Assembly (NCBI GenBank): GCA_003164825.1 | Contig: PLUH01000130.1 | Location: forward strand, 2,490-9,229 | Direction: 5' to 3' | DNA: 6,740 bases | From: Hyphomicrobiales bacterium | GTDB taxonomy: Bacteria > Pseudomonadota > Alphaproteobacteria > Rhizobiales > Beijerinckiaceae | In this document: positions 1-5,179 of the stretch, piece after piece | Numbering within the stretch: position 1 is the stretch's first letter | Layout: each line of letters begins with the position of its first letter | The notes under the pieces: model-generated | The model's input: the letters and a program-made list of their open reading frames with translations, nothing else | Databases searched by the model: none | What the model was told of the DNA's origin: nothing | Position numbers and translations under genes: made by a program

Positions 1-4
1 GCTT

Positions 5-37
5 GGCTGGATTTGGCTGGATTTGGATTTGGCTTGG
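5..37. repeat. Short tandem repeat (GGCTGGATTT units)
   Basis: The 10-base unit GGCTGGATTT occurs twice in tandem (5-14 and 15-24). It is followed by a partial copy GGATTT (25-30) and by GGCTTGG (31-37). The array lies just beyond the stop codon of the hpnJ remnant, on its downstream side, and runs close to the window edge, so its full length is unknown. It codes for nothing recognisable. It could be simple replication slippage in an intergenic spacer or a low-complexity contig end. Confidence 0.6.
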
Positions 38-63
38 ATACTCGCGGCGCCGGGCGTCACAGC

Positions 64-573
64 TCAGTGCGCTGCCGCCCGCCGCTCGCGCAGGAAGCGG
101 AAGAACTCCGCGCCCTCGCGAAGGCGCCGCTTCATCATGTCGGGGCTCCGAACCATTTCGCCGACAATCGAGGCGATCTTGGCCGGGCGCAAATAGAAGC
201 TGCGGTAAAAGGTCTCGACCGAATCGAAAATCTCGGTGTGGCTGAGGCCGGGATAGTGCAGCGGGGCCATCTGCACGCCGTTGTCGTCAACGAGCTCGGC
301 GTTGGCGTCGTCAAGCCACCCGTTCTCGAGCGCCTGCTTATAGAGATGCGTCCCGGGATAGGGCGCGGCGAGCGAGACCTGGAGCGTATGCGGGTTGACT
401 TCCTTGGCGAAGGCGATCGTCTCCCTGATCGTCTCCTGCGTCTCGCCGGGCAGGCCCATGATGAACGTGCCGTGGATGACGATGCCGAGGTCGCGGCAAT
501 CCTTGGTGAACCGCTTGGCGACGTCGATCCGCATGCCCTTCTTGATGTTGTACAGGATTTGCTGATTTGACGA
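64..573 (-). pseudogene. hpnJ: C-terminal remnant of hopanoid radical SAM protein HpnJ
   Basis: HpnJ is a B12-binding radical SAM enzyme that, in the known pathway, converts the glucosamine head group of bacteriohopanetetrol to the cyclitol ether. Only about 169 codons remain, roughly the last third of a protein normally near 470 residues. The readable part starts with NQQILYNIKKG, just upstream of the first ATG at 534. It continues through GTFIMGLPGET, the late beta-strand motif of the radical SAM barrel, and ends in a basic tail, FRFLRERRAAAH. The N-terminal cobalamin domain and the CxxxCxxC iron-sulfur motif are absent, so this piece cannot be an active radical SAM enzyme. At about 570 the sequence switches to hpnI in a different frame, with no proper start or ribosome binding site for this part. 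The stop is at 64-66. The family assignment is firm. Whether the loss is genomic or an assembly error cannot be told here. Confidence 0.8.
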
Positions 574-916
574 CCAGTTGAAGATCGAGCTGGGGATATC
601 GCCGCATCAGCGCTTCGATGACCGGAATCGCGCCGTCGTCGGGATCCTGCACGCCGAAGACGAATTGTATATCCCCCGGATAATCCTGATTGAAATAGGT
701 TTCGATGTTCTCCGATAGCCGCGCCTCAATGCCCGACAGGGGCTTCAGGATGGAAATGTCAGGCCACCTCATCGGAGTTAAAGATGCGGGCCGCCGGACG
801 AACCAGCGCGCCGCCCAGGCAGCGCCCAGCGCGCTAACGGAGCCGAACATGCTTGCGGCGAGGCAAAATAACGACAGCCAGCCTGTCGCCAACGCTCCCA
901 TCTGTTCGAGGGCCAT
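338..916 (-). pseudogene. hpnI: N-terminal fragment of hopanoid glycosyltransferase HpnI, frameshifted into hpnJ sequence
   Basis: HpnI is a membrane GT2/GT21-type glycosyltransferase resembling ceramide glucosyltransferase. In the known pathway it adds N-acetylglucosamine to bacteriohopanetetrol. Residues 1-116 (916 down to 569) look authentic: a hydrophobic N-terminal membrane segment at about 9-37, the strand ISILKPLSG at about 54-62, then NQDYPGDIQFVFGVQDPDD at about 76-94, matching the nucleotide-sugar-binding start of the family. After LDLQLVV the frame enters hpnJ DNA out of register and yields about 76 low-complexity, Arg/His-rich residues before a TAA at 338-340. Most of the catalytic domain, including the later Asp motifs, the (Q/R)xxRW motif and the C-terminal membrane helices, is missing from a protein usually near 380 residues. 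The start ATG (916-914) has a modest GGAAA-type ribosome site upstream. The order hpnI then hpnJ on one strand matches usual hopanoid operons. Confidence 0.75.
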
Positions 917-941
917 ACTTCATATTTCCGTTCAAAAGCCC

Positions 942-951
942 ATAGGCCTAT
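942..951. promoter_or_regulatory. 10-bp palindrome ATAGGCCTAT upstream of hpnI
   Basis: The perfect palindrome ATAGGCCTAT lies 25 bases upstream of the hpnI start codon, in its leader or promoter. Its position would suit an operator for a dimeric regulator, but it is short, could arise by chance, and matches no consensus I recognise. The palindrome itself is seen; an operator role is inference. Confidence 0.25.
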
Positions 952-1015
952 CCAAAATGTTTGGGGCGACAGGGCTTCGGGAAGCTCGGACGACGCCGCG
1001 TTGGGCTTCGCGACA

Positions 1016-1051
1016 GATTACGCACAGAGATTACGATATTGCGACATTACG
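1016..1051. repeat. Three direct ATTACG repeats
   Basis: ATTACG occurs at 1017-1022, 1030-1035 and 1046-1051. The first two are within GATTACG and the third within CATTACG, with start-to-start spacings of 13 and 16 bases. They lie in the intergenic region between hpnI and the secreted-protein gene. Closely spaced direct repeats of this kind can be binding boxes for a regulator, but no known motif is recognised. Confidence 0.3.
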
Positions 1052-1147
1052 ACGACAGGGGGTCGCCGCCGTGGATGGCTGGCTCGTTTGGGCCTGGGCG
1101 CCCACAGACTATACGCGCGTGCCCAAATACTAACCAATTCGCCGTTG

Positions 1148-1173
1148 GGCGCGAGCGTAGTTGACCTCGCGCC
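1148..1173. repeat. 8-bp inverted repeat with a 10-base loop
   Basis: GGCGCGAG (1148-1155) and CTCGCGCC (1166-1173) are exact reverse complements separated by 10 bases. In RNA this would be a stable GC-rich stem. No T run follows on either side, so a classical intrinsic terminator is unlikely. It lies about 170 bases upstream of the secreted-protein start and may be an operator or a leader hairpin. Confidence 0.45.
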
Positions 1174-1333
1174 GTTACGCGACAACCAGCGGACGGCCCC
1201 ATTCGAGCGGTGGGAACCTTGGCATAAATCTTGGGTAACCCTTATATGGCATATTTGGCGGCTACGCGTACGAAGGGGGCGTTCGAAGGGTTCGGTCGGG
1301 AGAGGAAAAGCGCGAGCGAGGGCGTCCGACGAC

Positions 1334-1340
1334 AGGAGGT
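1334..1340 (+). promoter_or_regulatory. Near-perfect Shine-Dalgarno site AGGAGGT
   Basis: AGGAGGT is complementary to the 16S rRNA tail and ends four bases before the ATG at 1345. It is by far the strongest ribosome site in the window. It fixes the start of the small secreted protein and argues against the longer in-frame reading from 1231, which would bury the signal peptide inside the protein. Confidence 0.85.
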
Positions 1341-1344
1341 CCTC

Positions 1345-1725
1345 ATGTTGAACAAGCGTTCCCTGGCATTGGCCGGCGCTCTGACGGTCCTGCCCCAGAT
1401 GGTTCTTGCGGCTGAAACCGGCCAATGCGTCGATGTTTCGGTGCCGAAGCAGGCGATCGAGGCCCGCAACGGGAAATGGATCGAACTGACGCCGGAGCAG
1501 TGGGAATTTCTGCGCGGCATCTACGCAATGAACCCGTTGACGCCCCCCGGCCTGCCCTACGGCGACAAGGCGGCGCTGGCCAAGGTCGATGGCAATTCCG
1601 GCGGCCTCATCTTCTTCATCGACGGCGATAAGGCCTGCACCCCGATGCCGGTTCCCGATACGCTTCTCTCGATGATGGACGACGTCGCGACAGCGAAGAT
1701 CAACCACGAAGGCAGCGGCCTCTGA
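1345..1725 (+). CDS. Small exported protein of unknown function
   Basis: This 126-residue protein belongs to no family I can name. It opens with a typical Sec signal peptide: MLNKR, then a hydrophobic core at about 7-21, then LAAE, with likely cleavage after Ala22 or Ala23. No lipobox cysteine sits at the cleavage point. The mature part is about 103 residues and soluble, with two cysteines, Cys28 just after the signal and Cys98 in DGDKACTPMPVP, which could form a disulfide in the periplasm. Other visible pieces are NGKWIELTPEQWEFLRGIYAMNP and a glycine-rich GNSGGLIFFIDGDK segment that looks like a beta hairpin. The start is fixed by AGGAGGT four bases upstream, suggesting strong translation. 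It is probably monocistronic: the neighbour upstream is divergent and the one downstream is convergent. Export is well supported; function is unknown. Confidence 0.85.
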   Translation: MLNKRSLALAGALTVLPQMVLAAETGQCVDVSVPKQAIEARNGKWIELTPEQWEFLRGIYAMNPLTPPGLPYGDKAALAKVDGNSGGLIFFIDGDKACTPMPVPDTLLSMMDDVATAKINHEGSGL

Positions 1726-1731
1726 CCGAGC

Positions 1732-1745
1732 CCGGGCGCGCCCGG
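1732..1745. repeat. 14-bp GC palindrome between convergent genes
   Basis: CCGGGCGCGCCCGG is a perfect 14-base palindrome starting six bases after the secreted-protein stop. It can fold as a five-pair stem with a CGCG loop. Only CCCTTTC follows, so it is at best an imperfect terminator for the rightward gene. A second small near-palindrome, GCTGCCCGCAGC (1794-1805), lies just past the kdsD stop on the other side of this 87-base convergent gap. Confidence 0.4.
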
Positions 1746-1812
1746 CGGCGGCCCTTTCGGTCCTGGAAGCGCGTCCCGGCAGACGCAGACGCGGCTGCCC
1801 GCAGCACGGCCG

Positions 1813-2817
1813 TCAGAACGCGCCGATGCGCATGAGATCGTGGAAATTCACGATCCCGACCACCTGCCCGCGCTCGACGACCAGCAGCGCCTGTATCTTG
1901 TGGCTGATCAACTCGAGGGCCTCGGCGACCAGCGCGTCGGGCGCGATGGTCCGCGGGCGCCGGGTCATGATGGCGCCGACCGGCGTGTCGAGGGAGAAAG
2001 CCGGCTTCAGGTGACGGCGCAGGTCGCCGTCGGTAAGGATGCCGGCGAGCCGGCCGCCGTCCTCGAACACCGCGACGCAGCCGAAACCCTTCGACGTCAT
2101 CTCGAGGATCGCCTCGGCCATCCGCGCGCCGGAGTCGATGCGCGGAACGCGATCGCCAGTGTGCATGACTTCCCGCACATGCGCGAGCTTCGCGCCGAGC
2201 TTGCCGCCCGGATGAAGGGCGCGGAAATCGAGCGCAGTGAAGCCGCGGCCTTCGAGCAGCGCGATCGCCAGCGCGTCGCCGAGCACGAGCTGCATCGTCG
2301 TCGAAGTGGTCGGCGCGAGGCCGTTGGGGCAGGCCTCAGGCGCGCTCGGCATCGTCAGGCAGACGTCGGCCTCGCGGCCGAGCGTGCTGTCGGCGTGCGC
2401 GGTCATCGCGATCAACGGGATGGCGTAGCGCTTGGCGAAGGTGACGATCGGCGCGAGTTCCGCCGTCTCGCCAGACCAAGAAATGGCGAGGAGAACGTCG
2501 CCGCTCTGCACCATGCCAAGGTCGCCATGGCTCGCCTCGGCAGAATGGACGAACGACGCCGGCTCACCCGTTGAGGCAAGCGTCGAGGCGATCTTGCGCC
2601 CAACGAGTCCGGACTTGCCAATGCCGGTGACGATGACCCGGCCGCGCGCGGCGGAGATCGTCTTCACCGCTTCCGATAACGCCGCCCCGAGCCCGCCTTC
2701 GCCCGTGGTCCGGACCGCCTCCTCAAGCGCCTCAAGGCCCTGACGCTCGTTGGCGATGGTGCGGATGGCCGACAAGACGGCGCTGGTCTGTTCCTGAATC
2801 ATGCCGCTGTTTATCAT
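1813..2817 (-). CDS. kdsD: Arabinose-5-phosphate isomerase (KdsD/KpsF/GutQ family)
   Basis: This enzyme converts ribulose 5-phosphate to arabinose 5-phosphate in the cytoplasm, the first committed step toward Kdo for lipopolysaccharide. At 334 residues the length is normal for the family. The SIS domain spans about 40-190, with VTGIGKSG (63-70, Lys68), HSAEASHGDLGMV (91-103) and the phosphate-binding ISWSGET (112-118). The active-site HPGGKLG is at 202-208. Two CBS domains follow at about 218-270 (with GILTDGDLRRHL) and 285-334 (ending GIVNFHDLMRIGAF), the usual regulatory tail. ATG at 2817 is taken as the start; an in-frame ATG at 2802 is equally possible, and neither has a good Shine-Dalgarno. 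The gene lies downstream of galU on the same strand, 146 bases away, with a strong hairpin between, so co-transcription is plausible but may be reduced. The family also contains KpsF and GutQ paralogues, so kdsD is the function-based choice rather than a proven orthology. Confidence 0.92.
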   Translation of the reverse strand: MINSGMIQEQTSAVLSAIRTIANERQGLEALEEAVRTTGEGGLGAALSEAVKTISAARGRVIVTGIGKSGLVGRKIASTLASTGEPASFVHSAEASHGDLGMVQSGDVLLAISWSGETAELAPIVTFAKRYAIPLIAMTAHADSTLGREADVCLTMPSAPEACPNGLAPTTSTTMQLVLGDALAIALLEGRGFTALDFRALHPGGKLGAKLAHVREVMHTGDRVPRIDSGARMAEAILEMTSKGFGCVAVFEDGGRLAGILTDGDLRRHLKPAFSLDTPVGAIMTRRPRTIAPDALVAEALELISHKIQALLVVERGQVVGIVNFHDLMRIGAF

Positions 2818-2825
2818 CCAGCGGC
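2803..2825 (-). promoter_or_regulatory. Inverted repeat enclosing the kdsD start codon
   Basis: On the coding strand GCCGCTG (2825-2819) pairs exactly with CAGCGGC (2809-2803) across a nine-base loop, GATGATAAA, that contains the first ATG (2817-2815). The second candidate ATG (2802) lies immediately after the stem. An mRNA hairpin here would present or mask the start codons, or the DNA could be an operator. The repeat is seen; any regulatory role is inferred. Confidence 0.4.
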
Positions 2826-2896
2826 GCGGTTGGAAAACTGCCTCGGGGCGGGCAGGAGACGTTGGCCGGCCCGGAAACTTCGGCCCTCAGCGACTA

Positions 2897-2928
2897 TCCC
2901 GGCATGCCGCGGCGCGGGCACGCCGGGA
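2897..2928 (-). terminator. Strong hairpin downstream of galU, possible terminator or attenuator
   Basis: On the minus transcript TCCCGGCGTGCC (2928-2917) pairs with GGCATGCCGGGA (2908-2897) around an eight-base loop. All 12 positions pair, one as a G-U wobble. On the plus strand the same position is an A-C mismatch, so the structure is better in the galU-direction RNA. It starts 36 bases past the galU stop. No U run follows, so it may act as an mRNA-stabilising or partial terminator hairpin, or be a dispersed palindromic repeat, rather than a classical intrinsic terminator. Confidence 0.45.
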
Positions 2929-2963
2929 CTCAAGCCACAGCGCTGACCGGCGGGAATGAAAAA

Positions 2964-3860
2964 TCAAACGTCTTTGCCGGCAAAGCCCAACCGGCCCAAT
3001 TCCTCCTTGAGGCCCGGAGCAAGGTCGCCCCGATCGAGCGCGAAAGCAAGGTTGGCGGTGAGGAATCCGAGCCTTGAGCCGCAATCGTAAGTTCTCCCGT
3101 CGAAGCGCACCCCGTGAAAGGACTGCGTGCGGGAAAGCTGGATCATGCCGTCGGTCAGTTGAATCTCGCCCCCCGCCCCCTTCTCGATCAGTTCCAGGAT
3201 CTGGAAGATCTCCGGCTGGAGGATGTAGCGCCCCGAAATGATGAAGTTGGAAGGCGCCGTCCCCGGCTTCGGCTTTTCGACCATGCGGGTGATTTCGAAG
3301 GTCGCGCCGTGATCGGCGCCGATGCCGACGATCCCGTACTGATGCGTCTCGGCGGCCGGAACTTCTTCGACCGCGATGACATTGCCGCCGTGCCGCTCGT
3401 AGGCCGCCACGCATTGGGCTAGACACCGTCCGCCACGCCGTCCGCCCTTGGTGACCATGTCCGGCAGCAGGATCGCGAACGGTTCGGCGCCGACGATTTC
3501 GCGCGCGCACCAGACGGCGTGGCCCAGACCGAGCGGCGCCTGCTGGCGCGTGAAGCTGGTAGCGCCGGCGGCGGGCAGGTCGTCCATCAAGGCGGCGTAT
3601 TCGGCCTGTTTGCCGCGCCGCTTGAGCGTGTCCTCGAGCTCGTAGTTGGTGTCGAAATGATCCTCGATGACGCCCTTGTTGCGGCCAGTGACAAAGATGA
3701 AATGCTCAATCCCAGCCTCCCGCGCCTCGTCCACGACATACTGGAGGATCGGCCGGTCGACGACGGTCAGCATCTCCTTTGGAATCGCCTTGGTCGCCGG
3801 CAGGAAACGGGTCCCGAGACCAGCGACGGGCAGTACGGCTTTGCGAACGGGTTTGTCCAT
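2964..3860 (-). CDS. galU: UTP-glucose-1-phosphate uridylyltransferase (UDP-glucose pyrophosphorylase)
   Basis: GalU makes UDP-glucose and pyrophosphate from UTP and glucose 1-phosphate in the cytoplasm, supplying glucosyl donors for LPS core, exopolysaccharide and GalE. The 298-residue product has the normal bacterial length. The nucleotidyltransferase signature AGLGTRFLPATKAIPKEM is at 13-30 (Arg18 and Lys28 in the binding loop), followed by QYVVDEAREAGI, FVTGRNKGVIEDHFD, LLPDM, QYGIVG, the VEKPKPG lysine motif, and SGRYILQPEIF. The frame is open upstream to 3992, but ATG at 3860 is chosen: GAGGAA lies about eight bases before it, and the conserved family N-terminus begins at MDKPVRKAVLPVAG. 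The upstream extension is basic, proline-rich and unlike the family. A Gly/Arg-rich loop (KGGRRGGR) just after LLPDM comes from a short internal DNA repeat. It diverges from galE and precedes kdsD. Confidence 0.95.
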   Translation of the reverse strand: MDKPVRKAVLPVAGLGTRFLPATKAIPKEMLTVVDRPILQYVVDEAREAGIEHFIFVTGRNKGVIEDHFDTNYELEDTLKRRGKQAEYAALMDDLPAAGATSFTRQQAPLGLGHAVWCAREIVGAEPFAILLPDMVTKGGRRGGRCLAQCVAAYERHGGNVIAVEEVPAAETHQYGIVGIGADHGATFEITRMVEKPKPGTAPSNFIISGRYILQPEIFQILELIEKGAGGEIQLTDGMIQLSRTQSFHGVRFDGRTYDCGSRLGFLTANLAFALDRGDLAPGLKEELGRLGFAGKDV

Positions 3861-4003
3861 GGATGTTCGGTTCCTCGGTCGATGAGGGGGTGGCAAGAGG
3901 CGAGCGGCGCGAATTCCTGATATCCGACTACCATGTTCCGGCCGGGCCGTTCCATGCGGCATTTTCGGACAACGCCGCGTGAGACAGATCAAGGGGGCAA
4001 GGC
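3861..4003. promoter_or_regulatory. Divergent galU-galE promoter region
   Basis: This 143-base gap lies between two divergently read sugar-nucleotide genes, so promoters for both must lie here or further into the flanking genes. It contains two direct GTTCC words (3935-3939 and 3949-3953) flanked by CATG at 3932-3935 and 3953-3956, with a GC-rich GGCCGGGCC core between. I cannot assign -35/-10 boxes with confidence. The galE ribosome site is GGGGGCAAGG just before its ATG; that of galU is GAGGAA. Confidence 0.4.
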
Positions 4004-4996
4004 ATGAGCGTACTTGTGACCGGCGGCGCCGGCTATATCGGCGGCCACATGGCGCTGGGGCTGATGGATGCCGGCGAGACAGTCGTGGTTCTCGATAATC
4101 TCTCGACCGGCTTCGCGTGGGCCGTGCCCGCCGGCGCGAAGCTGGTCGTCGGCGACACCGGCGACGCCAGCCTGGTCGCCCGCCTGATCAAGGAGCATGC
4201 GATCGACGCGATTGCCCATTTCGCCGCCAAGATCGTCGTCCCCGAATCGGTCCAGGACCCCCTCGGCTACTATCTCAACAACGTTTCGAACGCGCGCGCG
4301 CTGATCGAGGCGGCGATCAACGGCGGAGTGAAGACTTTCATCTTTTCGTCGACCGCGGCGGTTTATGGGGAGACCGGGGCCGAGCCGGTATCGGAGGACG
4401 CCGCGCTCGCGCCGGTTTCTCCCTACGGCCGCTCCAAGCTGATGGTCGAATGGATGCTGGAGGATTCTTCGCGCGCCTACGACTTTCGTTATGTGGCGCT
4501 GCGCTATTTCAATGTCGCCGGCGCTGATCCCCAGGGTCGCCTCGGCCAGTCGACCCCGAACGCCACGCATCTCATCAAGCGCGCCGTTCAGACTGCGCTT
4601 GGGCTGCATTCGAAGATAGAGATCTTCGGCCAGGACTATCCGACTCGCGACGGCACGTGCGTGCGCGACTATATCCAGGTCACCGACCTCATCGACGCGC
4701 ATTTGAGCGCGCTCGCCTATCTGCGGGCAGGCGGCGCGAGCCTCGTCTGCAATTGCGGCTACGGACACGGGCAGACGGTCAAGGAGGTCGTCGCCGTCGT
4801 CAAACGGGTGTCGGGGGTCGACTTTCCAGTCGTTGTGTCCGGACGGCGCGCCGGCGATCCAGCCGCCATTGTCGCCAAAGCCGACCGGGCGAGAAGCGTG
4901 CTGGGGTGGAAACCGACGCGCGACAATCTCGACGAGATCGTGCGCCAGGCGCTCGACTGGGAGCGCCGGCTACACAATCGGCGTACAGACGGGTAG
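4004..4996 (+). CDS. galE: UDP-glucose 4-epimerase
   Basis: GalE interconverts UDP-glucose and UDP-galactose with tightly bound NAD in the cytoplasm, providing galactosyl donors for surface polysaccharides. The 330 residues match the usual length of this short-chain dehydrogenase-type family. The Rossmann motif GGAGYIG is at 7-13, with Asp31 (LDNLSTG) for the NAD ribose, the catalytic serine/threonine segment FSSTAAVYGE at 114-123 and the Tyr141-x3-Lys145 pair in SPYGRSK. ALRYFNVAGA follows, then TRDGTCVRDYIQVTDL, a hallmark of GalE. The start is supported by GGGGGCAAGG immediately upstream and by the conserved N-terminus. It is divergent from galU, 143 bases away, an arrangement that links making and converting UDP-glucose. 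Because it lies in an envelope gene cluster, a variant specificity such as UDP-GlcNAc or UDP-uronic acid epimerisation cannot be excluded from sequence alone. Confidence 0.93.
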   Translation: MSVLVTGGAGYIGGHMALGLMDAGETVVVLDNLSTGFAWAVPAGAKLVVGDTGDASLVARLIKEHAIDAIAHFAAKIVVPESVQDPLGYYLNNVSNARALIEAAINGGVKTFIFSSTAAVYGETGAEPVSEDAALAPVSPYGRSKLMVEWMLEDSSRAYDFRYVALRYFNVAGADPQGRLGQSTPNATHLIKRAVQTALGLHSKIEIFGQDYPTRDGTCVRDYIQVTDLIDAHLSALAYLRAGGASLVCNCGYGHGQTVKEVVAVVKRVSGVDFPVVVSGRRAGDPAAIVAKADRARSVLGWKPTRDNLDEIVRQALDWERRLHNRRTDG

Positions 4997-5152
4997 TCGA
5001 AGCGGCAGATTCGATGAGGCGCAGGCGGGCCTCCCGCGCTATCTCCGCCGCGAACGTTGATCGGGCAGCCGGTCGGACTGTCGCCTTTTTGGACTTTACA
5101 ACCGGCGCGCCAGCGAGTTGATTGGATTCCATCTTCAATTGGGGGGAAGCGC

Positions 5153-5179
5153 ATGCGCTCGGCCGATCGGCGAGAATGA
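5153..5179 (+). CDS. Possible eight-codon leader ORF coupled to the ABC ATPase gene
   Basis: ATG at 5153 begins MRSADRRE and stops at TGA 5177-5179, overlapping the next gene's ATG in an ATGA arrangement (5176-5179). It is preceded by a run of six G and AAG (5141-5149), a better ribosome site than the one directly before the ATPase start. This is the layout expected for translational coupling. The peptide has three arginines and no other striking bias. So short an ORF can occur by chance, so this is tentative. Confidence 0.3.
   Translation: MRSADRRE

Larger units (their letters stand above)
917..1344. other. Gene-free divergent intergenic region
   Basis: These 428 bases separate the hpnI start (minus) from the secreted-protein gene (plus), so both promoters should lie here. 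Open frames crossing it lack ribosome sites and resemble no protein I know. It contains a 10-bp palindrome near hpnI, three ATTACG repeats, a perfect TGGGCGCCCA palindrome (1095-1104), an 8-bp inverted repeat with a 10-base loop, and an AT-richer stretch (about 1219-1256) that is the best place for a promoter of the rightward gene. I see no tRNA, other RNA gene or mobile-element end. Confidence 0.6.

Noticed and set aside
13..570. A 185-codon plus-strand frame opposite the hpnJ remnant
   Set aside because: The minus strand is clearly HpnJ sequence; the plus frame is its complement and starts inside the tandem repeat.
338..916. A deliberate functional HpnI-HpnJ fusion enzyme
   Set aside because: The two parts are in different frames at the junction, so no fused protein is made, and neither part keeps its catalytic core.
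1213..1237. A GGAAC-16-GGTA arrangement like an EcfG stress promoter upstream of the secreted-protein gene
   Set aside because: The -35 half matches GGAAC but the -10 half differs from the expected cGTT; a similar weak match in the galU-galE gap shows how easily it arises in this GC-rich DNA.
1018..1707. A 229-codon minus-strand frame over the secreted-protein gene
   Set aside because: The plus-strand gene has a near-perfect ribosome site and a signal peptide; the antisense frame has neither and runs across the intergenic region.
3861..3992. An N-terminal extension of GalU by 44 residues
   Set aside because: The extension is basic, proline-rich and unlike GalU; the ATG at 3860 has GAGGAA upstream and begins the conserved N-terminus.
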